From: DASCQC01 sp036012865
Lineage (GTDB): Bacteria > Pseudomonadota > Gammaproteobacteria > Comchoanobacterales > Comchoanobacteraceae
DNA length: 64,000 bases
Assembly: GCA_036012865.1 (NCBI GenBank)
Contig: DASCQC010000005.1
Span: 1-64,000 of the forward strand
Reading direction: 5' to 3'
Part shown: piece after piece, positions 8,418 to 17,321 of the stretch
How positions within the stretch are numbered: position 1 is the first letter of the stretch
Layout: each line of letters opens with the position of its first letter
Notes under the pieces: model-generated
What the model was told of the DNA's origin: nothing
Seen by the model: only the letters and a program-made list of their open reading frames with translations
The model's database searches: none
Made by a program: the position numbers and the translations under genes

Positions 8418-8871
8418 TTTTAGATCGCGACAAGTTGACATTTATAGCATAGGCAACCCTCTAGCCCAATGGGTTAGTGATGGAATAAAACACTATCAAC
8501 AACAAAGTAAAAAGTGGATAAACATTCAACACACTCACCTCATGAAATGTCATGAATCACCCACCCATCAATGGAACAAACTACAACCCAAATTAAACCC
8601 TCGTCATGCATGGATCGCCCTAGATGTTACTGGGAAACAACAAGACTCTGTAAAATTTAAACACAGTATTCACAAAATTCTTGAACAACAATCCATCAGT
8701 TTCATCATTGGTGGAGCCTATGGGCTTGCTGAAGCATGTATTGAAAAGTCCACACATGTTTGGTCATTATCTAACTTAACCTTTTCTCATACACTGGTTC
8801 CTATTCTTCTTGTCGAGCAAACCTATCGAGCCATGAGCATGATCCACCAACACCCTTATCACAAATCATGA
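8410..8871 (+). CDS. rlmH: 23S rRNA (pseudouridine1915-N3)-methyltransferase RlmH
   Basis: 153 residues from the ATG at 8410. The SPOUT fold shows in FIIGGAYGLAE (the SAM-binding loop, usually FxIGGxxG) and in the C-terminal signature LSNLTFSHTLVPILLVEQTYRAMSMIHQHPYHK. RlmH methylates the pseudouridine at position 1915 in helix 69 of 23S rRNA on whole 70S ribosomes. It overlaps rsfS by 8 bases and mrdA by the four-base ATGA, pointing to translational coupling. Confidence 0.95.
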   Translation: MSNFRSRQVDIYSIGNPLAQWVSDGIKHYQQQSKKWINIQHTHLMKCHESPTHQWNKLQPKLNPRHAWIALDVTGKQQDSVKFKHSIHKILEQQSISFIIGGAYGLAEACIEKSTHVWSLSNLTFSHTLVPILLVEQTYRAMSMIHQHPYHKS

Positions 8872-10652
8872 GAACCATCTATCAACAAACATGTTGCCTA
8901 ATTAAAAAATTATACTTAGCCAGCCTAGTACTCATGTTCTTTTTGTGGAGTATTTGTTTTTATTATCAAATCTACAAACACCCAACATACTTTCATGCCT
9001 CTCAAAAAAATAGATTTAAAATCCATACCATTCAACCCAAAAGGGGCAGTATTTTAGACAGGCATGGTAAAACATTGGCGTATAACCTACCCAGCTATAA
9101 TGTTATTCTAGATCGCACTAACCTATCATCCAAAAACACCACTAAAATCATTGAAAATCTCGATTTATCCTTAAACCAGCTAGCGATTATAAAAAGAAAA
9201 TTAAAATGGTCACCCCATCATCAACCTGTGTTAATTCAACCCAACATCTCTAAAACTGAAGCTTTAGAAATTCTAATCAAACAACCCTCCGTTCTATCTG
9301 TTCAAGCTCAACCTAAAAGGTCCTACCCCTTTGGGTCATACACTTCAACCATCCTCGGGTATTTAGCCAATGATGAAAACAGCTCACCCTACCAACCACT
9401 CAAGGGGCAATCCGGCATCGAAAAATTTTATGATAAAGAGCTTAAAGGCCGCCCTGGCTATCTTCACATTGAAACAAATGCCAAAGGAACTCAAAGAAAA
9501 ACCATTAATCAAACCCCATCAATCGGTGGAAACCAATTAATCTTAACCCTTGATCTTGATCTGCAAAAAACTGCTGTTAATGTTCTTAAACCCTACAAAG
9601 GAGCCGTTGTAGCACTGGCGCCTTACACCGGAGATATTCTCGCCATGGTATCATCTCCAACTTATAATGCGAACGAATTCATCGACCCTAACATCTCAAT
9701 ATATGAACTCCTAAACAATCCCAACAAACCTTTATTTAATAGAGCCATTAAAGGGCAATTTCCACTCGCATCCACCATCAAACCCTTTTTATCGTTATAT
9801 GCCCTAGACCAAGAAATTATCAGCCCAGAACATACCATCCATGATGTTGGCTTTTTCCAGGTCAATTCAAAATCACGTAAGTTTAAAGACTGGAAAGCTT
9901 CAGGTCATGGCAAAGTTAACCTTTATAAAGCCATTGTCGTTTCTTGTGACACTTTTTTTTATGAATTATCCCTCAAGCTAGGAATCAAAGGCATTCAAAC
10001 AGCGCTGTCTCCCTTCGGTTTTGGAGAGCCTACCCACGTAGACCTACCTCACGAAAAGAAAGGCTTCATTCCAAGCAAAGCGTGGAAAATGAAAAAATAT
10101 AATCAACCCTGGTACCTCGGTGATACCATCATCTCCGGCATTGGTCAAGGTGCTGTCCTTTCAACACCCTTACAATTAGCTGCGGCAACGGCAACCTTAG
10201 CAACAAGAGGAAAACATTATCAACCTCGTCTGGTCAAATCTATTTTAACTCAAAACACCCAAATCAAACACATGCCCATCCACCTTCTTAATACCGTTCA
10301 ATACAAAGAGTCTACTTGGGATGCTGTTATCAAAGCAATGAAGGGCGTCGTTACAGACCCGATTGGAACCGGCCATAGGTTTGGATCTCCTTCGTATTCA
10401 GTTGCAGCAAAAACAGGAACCGCTCAAGTAATCAGCCAACAAAAGATTAACCCCAAGAGCCAATCTAATTTGCACGATCACTCTTTATTTATAGCATTCG
10501 CACCCATCAACCAACCAGAAATTGCCATCGCTGTTATCCTTGAAAACAACCCCAACGCCCCAACCGTTGCAAGACAAGTATTGGATCAATTTTTCAAGCT
10601 ATCAAAAACTCATAATGACAACTCACTCAACAAAAGCGACATGACATCATGA
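8868..10652 (+). CDS. mrdA: Penicillin-binding protein 2, elongasome transpeptidase
   Basis: 594 residues. One membrane anchor lies at about residues 12-33, then a PBP dimerisation/pedestal domain, then the transpeptidase domain. The active-site serine is S302 in STIK (SxxK), the second motif is S359-C-D, and the third is KTGTAQ at about residue 515. PBP2 cross-links lateral-wall peptidoglycan together with RodA, encoded immediately downstream with an ATGA overlap. It is a little shorter than E. coli PBP2 (633). ATGA overlaps at both ends indicate a tightly coupled operon. Confidence 0.95.
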   Translation: MRTIYQQTCCLIKKLYLASLVLMFFLWSICFYYQIYKHPTYFHASQKNRFKIHTIQPKRGSILDRHGKTLAYNLPSYNVILDRTNLSSKNTTKIIENLDLSLNQLAIIKRKLKWSPHHQPVLIQPNISKTEALEILIKQPSVLSVQAQPKRSYPFGSYTSTILGYLANDENSSPYQPLKGQSGIEKFYDKELKGRPGYLHIETNAKGTQRKTINQTPSIGGNQLILTLDLDLQKTAVNVLKPYKGAVVALAPYTGDILAMVSSPTYNANEFIDPNISIYELLNNPNKPLFNRAIKGQFPLASTIKPFLSLYALDQEIISPEHTIHDVGFFQVNSKSRKFKDWKASGHGKVNLYKAIVVSCDTFFYELSLKLGIKGIQTALSPFGFGEPTHVDLPHEKKGFIPSKAWKMKKYNQPWYLGDTIISGIGQGAVLSTPLQLAAATATLATRGKHYQPRLVKSILTQNTQIKHMPIHLLNTVQYKESTWDAVIKAMKGVVTDPIGTGHRFGSPSYSVAAKTGTAQVISQQKINPKSQSNLHDHSLFIAFAPINQPEIAIAVILENNPNAPTVARQVLDQFFKLSKTHNDNSLNKSDMTS

Positions 10653-11776
10653 TGATATCAACTAGCAAAGATCAATTAATTGGGTTTAAAACCGTTAAAG
10701 TTCATGATAAAAAATTATCCAAAGGATTGGATTGGATGCTAATTGGATATTTGATGATAATTTCCATGTTAAGCTTACTACTTATGCTATCTAGCGACCA
10801 AGGCTCTTGGGTCTTTTTTCAACGTCAAATAATTAGACTCTGTATTGGGTGGACTGCCTTCATTTTAATCAGTTTAACGCCCCCAAGATACTTCAAAATC
10901 GCTGCCTGGCCAAGTTACATTATTTCTATTATATTACTGTTGATGATCCTCGTGATCGGTCACACAGGGAAAGGTGCTCAGCGCTGGATTAATCTAGGGT
11001 TTATTAAGTGCGAACCTTCCGAATTATTAAAAGTTACCTTACCCCTTTTGCTTTCCTATACCCTGGTACAATTCCCTTCTCCACTAACCTTCAAAAACTT
11101 TAGCATCGCCTCCATGATTATTGGCCTACCAGTATTATTAATTCTTAAGCAACCCGACTTAGGAACTGGGCTCATTATCACCTTTTCAAGCTTGGGAGTT
11201 CTTGGGTTATATGGCATTAGAAAACAAGTCATTATTTCATTAATTTGCCTGGGAACATTGTTCCTACCTATCAGCTGGTATGGGTTACACGATTATCAGC
11301 AACAGCGTATTCTGACCTTAATTCAACCGAACAAAGATGTGCAAGGTAAAGGTTATCATATTCATCAATCTAAGATAGCCATCGGTTCAGGTGGTCTCTA
11401 TGGTAAAGGCTTTATGAAAGGAAGCCAGGCACACCTTGGTTTTTTACCCGAGCATCATACCGATTTCATTTTTGCTCTGTTAGCAGAAGAATTTGGATTC
11501 TTTGGGTGCACAATGTATCTAGGTATTGTATGCTTGCTGTTTAGGAGGCTTAAAAACATGGTTTTGAGCATTAAAGACTACCAACATTTACTACATGGCA
11601 CCGCTATTATGGTCTTGCTTTTCATCAGCCATTTCATTAATATCGCCATGGTTTGCGGCTTCTTGCCCGTCGTTGGTGTGCCTCTACCATTAATGAGTTA
11701 TGGAGGAACGTCCTCACTCATCACCCTAGTAAATCTCGGCATTTTGATGGCCTACTATAGACACCGTAACGTATGA
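10649..11776 (+). CDS. mrdB: RodA, SEDS peptidoglycan glycosyltransferase of the elongasome
   Basis: 375 residues of multi-pass membrane protein (about ten helices). The FtsW/RodA/SpoVE signature is near the C-terminus (GFLPVVGVPLPLMSYGG), and the HTGKGAQRWINLG and QPDLGTG motifs occur in the middle. RodA polymerises glycan strands with PBP2. The start overlaps the mrdA stop by ATGA. Part of the rsfS-to-methyltransferase operon. Confidence 0.95.
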   Translation: MMISTSKDQLIGFKTVKVHDKKLSKGLDWMLIGYLMIISMLSLLLMLSSDQGSWVFFQRQIIRLCIGWTAFILISLTPPRYFKIAAWPSYIISIILLLMILVIGHTGKGAQRWINLGFIKCEPSELLKVTLPLLLSYTLVQFPSPLTFKNFSIASMIIGLPVLLILKQPDLGTGLIITFSSLGVLGLYGIRKQVIISLICLGTLFLPISWYGLHDYQQQRILTLIQPNKDVQGKGYHIHQSKIAIGSGGLYGKGFMKGSQAHLGFLPEHHTDFIFALLAEEFGFFGCTMYLGIVCLLFRRLKNMVLSIKDYQHLLHGTAIMVLLFISHFINIAMVCGFLPVVGVPLPLMSYGGTSSLITLVNLGILMAYYRHRNV

Positions 11777-11783
11777 GGAAAAC

Positions 11784-12764
11784 ATGTTAACACTACTTGT
11801 AATAGCCCTATCTGCCCTAATCCCTGATTTCACTAATGCACAGTCATTAGACCCTACTCATAACAATGAAGTTAACTCCTTTTTGAAAAAAACCAGTCAG
11901 GATCTACACATTCCCTATGATAATCTCTCAAAACATTTTAACCACCTAAATATCAACGATAAAATCATCAACCATATCCATGCTCCTTTTGAATCAAAAC
12001 CGTGGCATTTGTATAAAAAACTAGTGGTCACCAATAAACGAATTGATAAAGGACTAAAGTTCTATAAAAAGTATCATAAAGAAATTCATGAAAGTGCTAA
12101 AAAGCATCAAATCCCAGTACATATTTTACTAGGCATTATAGGCATTGAAAGTAATTTTACAGAGAACCTCGGCCAGTACAACGCCTTGCAAGCATTAGCA
12201 ACATTGAGCTTTTCAAATAACTCCCGTCAAAAGTTTTTCAGGTCTGAACTGAAAGCTCTTTTTAAAATGGAGAATCTTTATCATTTTAATATTGATAACT
12301 TTCCAAGCTCCTATGCTGGTGCACTTGGTATGATACAATTTATGCCTAGTAGCTACTTAGAGTATGCCAAATCACAACATAATTACATGAGTCCAGATAT
12401 CTTTTATAACGTCTCTGATTCAGTCTTAAGCATCGGTAATTTCCTAAAAAACAAATGTCATTGGCAGACAGATGGTCTGGTCGCTGCTAGGTGGAGGCCA
12501 AACCAACAGCATGATAAAAAAATATTAAACTATAAATTTGGAACCTATTCTATGGACAGCCTAAAAAAAGATAACATTACAATACCAAAACATCTAAGAA
12601 AAGGAGCTATTGATGTAGCCATTATGAATGGCTCTCCCTCCCAAGAGTTCTGGGTATTGTACCCTAATGCCAATCACTTCAAATGTTACAATAACAGCAT
12701 ACAATATGTGATAGCAACCAACCTTTTAGGTAAAGCTATTATGCTTAGCAGAAACCACTCCTGA
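11784..12764 (+). CDS. mltB: Membrane-bound-type lytic murein transglycosylase B (MltB), apparently without lipid anchor
   Basis: 326 residues with GAGGAAAAC before the ATG. A signal peptide covers about residues 1-19 (cleavage after TNA). No lipobox cysteine is present, unlike E. coli MltB, so it is probably soluble in the periplasm. The GH103 catalytic Glu is E122 in GIIGIESNF, with YNALQALATLSF and YAGALGMIQFMPSSY, the family hallmark. It cleaves glycan strands to 1,6-anhydroMurNAc ends. It lies 7 bases after rodA, where many relatives carry rlpA or mltB before dacA. Confidence 0.93.
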   Translation: MLTLLVIALSALIPDFTNAQSLDPTHNNEVNSFLKKTSQDLHIPYDNLSKHFNHLNINDKIINHIHAPFESKPWHLYKKLVVTNKRIDKGLKFYKKYHKEIHESAKKHQIPVHILLGIIGIESNFTENLGQYNALQALATLSFSNNSRQKFFRSELKALFKMENLYHFNIDNFPSSYAGALGMIQFMPSSYLEYAKSQHNYMSPDIFYNVSDSVLSIGNFLKNKCHWQTDGLVAARWRPNQQHDKKILNYKFGTYSMDSLKKDNITIPKHLRKGAIDVAIMNGSPSQEFWVLYPNANHFKCYNNSIQYVIATNLLGKAIMLSRNHS

Positions 12765-12768
12765 AGCC

Positions 12769-14451
12769 ATGATAGAAACTTTTAATCAGGCGGTTAAACT
12801 GCATCAAGAAGGGCAATTACAAGAAGCTCTGAAACAATATCTTGAACTGATTAAACAGGACCCTAATCATGGAGATCTACACCACCTAACAGGAATATGT
12901 CTAGCACAAATGCAGCAATATAACCAAGCACTTGATCACCTTAAAATTGCTGCTGAACGCCACCCTGATTCTTCAGAAATAGTATCTAATTTAGGCAATG
13001 TCTATAAGAAACTTAACCAACCAACCGAGGCAATTAAGTCCTACAAAGAAAGTTTGACGCTTAAACCTAACAATGCATCAACACATAACAACCTTGGCAG
13101 CCTTTATCTACTCCAAAAGCGCCCCAATGAAGCTAAAGACCACCTTAATCAAGCAATCATACAAAATTATGGCCTAGCTGATGCGCATTATAATCTAGGC
13201 CTAGTTTTCACTGAAGAAAGCAATTACCCCGATGCTGAAAAAAGCTTCCAAATTGCCTTAAAAATGGATCCTTTGCATTATGCTGCCCATAAGATGCTAG
13301 CACAAATCTATCATCATAATGACCAAGTCACCAAAGCCATTCCTCTCTATCAATCCTTTTTGGAAAAACATGATGATATTGATGCCAAGCATGCCTTAGC
13401 CTCTTGTTATTTAGCCCACAACAATGAAGGTAAAGCCTTAGAACTCTTTAGAGAGGTTTTGATACGCGAACCCAAACACCCTGAACTTCATCATAATTTA
13501 GCCAGTTTCTTTCTAACGCAACATAATTATACCGAAGCCATTAAACACTGGCACACACACCTGTCCATTCATATGGATGACCTTAATACACTTTATAATC
13601 TTGGCGTTTGTTACCTGTATACTGGAAAGTACTCGGAGTCTGATAATTACTTTCAATCAGCTTTAAAGATTGACCCAAAACACTACAATACGCTCATTAA
13701 TTTAGGAGCACTCAACCTTCAACAACAAAACCATAAAACAGCCATACAATACTACAAATCAGCGCTAAAAATTAATAACAACGACCCATCCATTCAATTT
13801 ATCATTAAAGCCTTAGAAAAAAACAAAAAACCTAGCAAAATGCCCGAAGAATACATCAAGAACCTTTTCAATCAGTACGCCAACTACTATGATAAACACC
13901 TTACTCAGGTACTGGACTACCAAATACCCAAAAGAATGGAACTCATCCTCAATGAAATCATTAACCCAAGCCATCAACCCAAGGTTCTTGATTTAGGGTG
14001 TGGAACAGGCTTAATGGGACCTCTGTTAAAACAATATGCTGGCGAGCTTATTGGCATTGATATCTCTCCCAACATGATTGATAAAGCTACCGATACCAAG
14101 TCCTATGACCAATTGCATACCCTGGATGTTTTAGAATTCTTAGATACTCAACAAGGTTTTGATTGTATCATAGCCGCCGAACTTCTGCCCTATGTCTATG
14201 ACATTAAAAAGTTATTAGAATCTATCTATGCCTCTTTAAATAATTCAGGCAAACTTGTCCTCACCACAGAAACGCACACCGAAAAATCTCTTATCAAACT
14301 TTCAACATCTGCACGCTATCAATACAATATTGTGCTACTAGAACAAGCTATCATGGAAATGGGGTTTTCTATTATCACAAGTGACCCAATCAACCTTAGA
14401 AAACAACACAGCTCTTCAGTAAAGGGGCAAATAATTGTATCTATTAAATAA
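12769..14451 (+). CDS. TPR-repeat protein fused to a SAM-dependent methyltransferase
   Basis: 560 residues. About ten tetratricopeptide repeats fill residues 2-345 (recurring patterns such as NLGNVYKKLNQPTEAIKSYKESLTL). A class I methyltransferase domain follows at about 365-560: motif I is VLDLGCGTGLMG, followed by GIDISPNMIDKA. It begins 4 bases after mltB, so it belongs to the cell-elongation operon. Such fusions occur in several proteobacteria, but their substrates are mostly unknown. The context hints at a cell-envelope or ribosome role, which I cannot confirm. The gene is convergent with the next, 14 bases away. Confidence 0.85.
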   Translation: MIETFNQAVKLHQEGQLQEALKQYLELIKQDPNHGDLHHLTGICLAQMQQYNQALDHLKIAAERHPDSSEIVSNLGNVYKKLNQPTEAIKSYKESLTLKPNNASTHNNLGSLYLLQKRPNEAKDHLNQAIIQNYGLADAHYNLGLVFTEESNYPDAEKSFQIALKMDPLHYAAHKMLAQIYHHNDQVTKAIPLYQSFLEKHDDIDAKHALASCYLAHNNEGKALELFREVLIREPKHPELHHNLASFFLTQHNYTEAIKHWHTHLSIHMDDLNTLYNLGVCYLYTGKYSESDNYFQSALKIDPKHYNTLINLGALNLQQQNHKTAIQYYKSALKINNNDPSIQFIIKALEKNKKPSKMPEEYIKNLFNQYANYYDKHLTQVLDYQIPKRMELILNEIINPSHQPKVLDLGCGTGLMGPLLKQYAGELIGIDISPNMIDKATDTKSYDQLHTLDVLEFLDTQQGFDCIIAAELLPYVYDIKKLLESIYASLNNSGKLVLTTETHTEKSLIKLSTSARYQYNIVLLEQAIMEMGFSIITSDPINLRKQHSSSVKGQIIVSIK

Positions 14452-14465
14452 GTTGACAGCCTATA

Positions 14466-17240
14466 CTACTTTCCTAAAACTAACGCGGGATCACCATCGT
14501 AACGACCTGTACAAGGATAAGCTTCATAAAATTGTTCATCACCTAGAAGGCTCTTTGATCTCGATAATCCATCATCACCCACAATGTTCTTTGATCTCGA
14601 TATTTCTTCATTATTAGGCTTCTTGAAAGCTTGTTTAGCGACAGGTTTATAGTTATAGTCTGACAGTTTCTGCTTGATTTTAGAATGACACCTGTATTCA
14701 TGATACATTCCGACAAATATCACCAGTAGGCTAGCTACAGCCAAAACAGCGCTAATAACATTGATAGATAAAACCAGCTTAAACAACCCTGGAATTGAGC
14801 TTAGGATAGCATTATGCTCAGGGGCATAAGTTATCGCTGCAATGAGAACTAAAGTAGCAACAAATATAAGTAGTAACTGAAGAAATATCTTTTGATACTT
14901 TTTACCAATACATGACAAACTTCTTAGTTTACGATTCATCTTTTTAAGCCAGTTTCTTTGAAATAATGTCGCATTACTCCAAAAAACACTTAACTTATCT
15001 CTTGAAAAGCTTGTATCCAAATACCCAAAATGCAATGAACTAAAGGTTTCATAAAAGCTTGACCCAGCTAATTGATATAATGGAAGAGTGACCTTATTGG
15101 GTAGGTTTTCTAAGTTAGTTTGTACAAAAGTTCTTAGCTTTTCATCCTTTTTCTGCATGGATTCGATAAATCCACAATAATTATTATATGATTTTATACA
15201 GGGTTGTAAGGCCTCAGCTACTTTATGATTAACACCACACAAAGCCTCGTTTCCTTTGGCATATAATTGCCTGATTAAATCATCATTACTTTTTTGAGTA
15301 AGTACCGAATTATCCTTTAACTTAAAGAAGACTAACCCATAAGTTTTCAAAGCCTCTTTCAGTTCACTACGATACTGCGAGCGATGCCTTTCAAGAACTT
15401 TAACTGCATCGAATACCTCTGCAGCATCTGCTATAGAAGCATCGTTTGAACCTGACGAACCAACATAATCTATAGCCTGGCGTAAATGTGCCATAAACGA
15501 GCCTTCTGTAGACTTAATATGCCAATATGTCATAACCTCTGCATATAACTCTGTCAAATGAATGACGTCTTGTTCAGTTTGACAAGCAGTCACTGTTTTT
15601 AAAATTCCAGCATTGAAAAAGCTTTCCGATATAAATTTATCACCGATTTGATATATTTCGTTAGGAAAAGCATGCTCATTATCATAATAGTTCTTAATCT
15701 CTAGAAACGTACTATAAGCCTTCGAAAACAAGGCTTCATCACTTGTTGACTTAATGGTCGTAATATTATTTTCAATTTCAGTCAAAGCCTCCTGATAGTT
15801 TTTATAATTTCTCTCTATACTATTCAGGTTGATGGCCTCTACAGATTTTTTAACTGAAATATTACTGTCTACGGTTCTAGCCGAAGGAGTACGCTTACCA
15901 TCTCGTAAACGCACAATTTTATCTAAGCGATCAAGTGTTTTGTACCTGCGAGACTCATAGACACATGAGCTAATATAATGATAGAAGGTTGTGATGAGCA
16001 AACACCCCGCAGCAACCACACCCAAATAAAATAAACCTGGCGTAGCCTTATAAAACGTTACAAATACCGTTGAATAACTTAACCCAAACACCCCCATGCA
16101 AAAACATAAAGAAATCAATCCTAGTATATTGGATATCCAAGAATATTTGCTAGCGATTCGCTTCGATTCAATGTAAACATTTAAGTTGTAGAAAAAATTT
16201 AATGATTCATGAGATGTACAATTTTCATAAAAGTCTTCTAAGGAAGTTCCAGATTTACCAACAGCATCAAATTCCTCAAGCCTTTTGAGAACATCAGGGT
16301 GCAAAATTGCCCTATGAAATGCTTTTACATTATCTTTTATTCTTGAAGAATCGGAATTTTCTTTAGATCCCAAAGAATCATTAAGATAAGATTCTTTTAG
16401 ATTATGAAAAAGTTTGGCCACCACATGACGTATCCCGTTATGAACGGCAAAATGTTTATTTAATAATTCATTGGCCAACTCTACCTGCTCTTGTAACAGG
16501 CTAGCTTTTGTTTCAAAAGCAACAAAATCTTGCTCATTTGCTGAATTAAAGACTTTTGCATAAAAACTCTTAAATGACGCTCCACGCTGATGAACTGTGG
16601 TTTGATAGTGACTGTACGCTTGTGAAACTTCCTTTAAAGCCAAAACTGGATCACGACTATCAATGGAGCTGTAAAGTGATGCCAAAGGGAACATAGACCC
16701 ATTAATTGTAGCTATCATGCCATACCGTTTCACAAGAAGGTTATTTAAGTTGTTATTTAATTCTGCTATATTTATATTACACTCTTCTAATCGATTCTCT
16801 ACAAAACTTCCCATACCGTGTTCATCATATTTAGTGATGATGTTCATCAAACTTTCTAAATAATTCACCAATGAATCTTCATTTTTAAACTGAATAAAGG
16901 CATAATCTAAAAACACAGAAATAAGCATGGTTAATTGTTCAACATCATTATGTTGCGTAGAACTTATAAGCTTTGCAAAGTTATTATGATCAAGTAAGTT
17001 AGCCATGTACTCTTTACATAGTTCAGCAATATCATCGTCCTTATTATCTTGTTTTTTCAGTTTTTTAAGCTGTTTATAAAACTGATTAAAATCAGAAGAA
17101 ACTTGAAATAAAACAGAGTTTTTATCTGATTGTTTGACTATTTGCTCTGCATGGAAGGGGGAAAGTTCTGACATTTGAAGTATATAGCTAGTATATCGAC
17201 CTATTGTTAGCATTAATACGTGAATATCTTCTTGTAGCAT
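14466..17240 (-). CDS. Large coiled-coil membrane protein of unknown family
   Basis: 924 residues from the ATG at 17240, chosen because GGAGGG lies 7 bases upstream; the frame stays open 12 codons further. Two hydrophobic hairpins are visible, one near residues 375-430 (NILGLISLCFCMGVFGL ...) and one near 790-850 (LLLIFVATLVLIAAITYA ...), giving about four membrane segments. They separate a long helical N-terminal region, a helical central region of about 360 residues, and a short polar C-terminus. There is no signal peptide. The C-terminus carries two 12-residue near-copies beginning ISRSKNIVGDD and LSRSKSLLGDE. I recognise no family. It has its own strong promoter. A host-interaction or secreted-effector role is conceivable but not shown. 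Confidence 0.8.
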   Translation of the reverse strand: MLQEDIHVLMLTIGRYTSYILQMSELSPFHAEQIVKQSDKNSVLFQVSSDFNQFYKQLKKLKKQDNKDDDIAELCKEYMANLLDHNNFAKLISSTQHNDVEQLTMLISVFLDYAFIQFKNEDSLVNYLESLMNIITKYDEHGMGSFVENRLEECNINIAELNNNLNNLLVKRYGMIATINGSMFPLASLYSSIDSRDPVLALKEVSQAYSHYQTTVHQRGASFKSFYAKVFNSANEQDFVAFETKASLLQEQVELANELLNKHFAVHNGIRHVVAKLFHNLKESYLNDSLGSKENSDSSRIKDNVKAFHRAILHPDVLKRLEEFDAVGKSGTSLEDFYENCTSHESLNFFYNLNVYIESKRIASKYSWISNILGLISLCFCMGVFGLSYSTVFVTFYKATPGLFYLGVVAAGCLLITTFYHYISSCVYESRRYKTLDRLDKIVRLRDGKRTPSARTVDSNISVKKSVEAINLNSIERNYKNYQEALTEIENNITTIKSTSDEALFSKAYSTFLEIKNYYDNEHAFPNEIYQIGDKFISESFFNAGILKTVTACQTEQDVIHLTELYAEVMTYWHIKSTEGSFMAHLRQAIDYVGSSGSNDASIADAAEVFDAVKVLERHRSQYRSELKEALKTYGLVFFKLKDNSVLTQKSNDDLIRQLYAKGNEALCGVNHKVAEALQPCIKSYNNYCGFIESMQKKDEKLRTFVQTNLENLPNKVTLPLYQLAGSSFYETFSSLHFGYLDTSFSRDKLSVFWSNATLFQRNWLKKMNRKLRSLSCIGKKYQKIFLQLLLIFVATLVLIAAITYAPEHNAILSSIPGLFKLVLSINVISAVLAVASLLVIFVGMYHEYRCHSKIKQKLSDYNYKPVAKQAFKKPNNEEISRSKNIVGDDGLSRSKSLLGDEQFYEAYPCTGRYDGDPALVLGK

Positions 17241-17280
17241 GTTCAAGCCCTCCGCTGGCAAAATAAAAAACCCCATCTAA

Positions 17281-17309
17281 ATTATAAACATTACTCAACC
17301 TACATTCAA
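17281..17309 (-). promoter_or_regulatory. Sigma-70 promoter for the 924-residue protein
   Basis: On the minus strand, TTGAAT (17304-17309) and a perfect TATAAT (17281-17286) are separated by 17 bases. The start site would be near 17274, about 35 bases upstream of the ATG. This makes the gene a separate transcription unit from rnr, which ends 13 bases upstream of the -35. Confidence 0.65.
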
Positions 17310-17321
17310 TGCTATATTGAC

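Noticed and set aside
14435..14617. 60-codon open frame after the TPR-methyltransferase
   Set aside because: It lies antisense to the 924-residue gene's 3' end and has no ribosome binding site.
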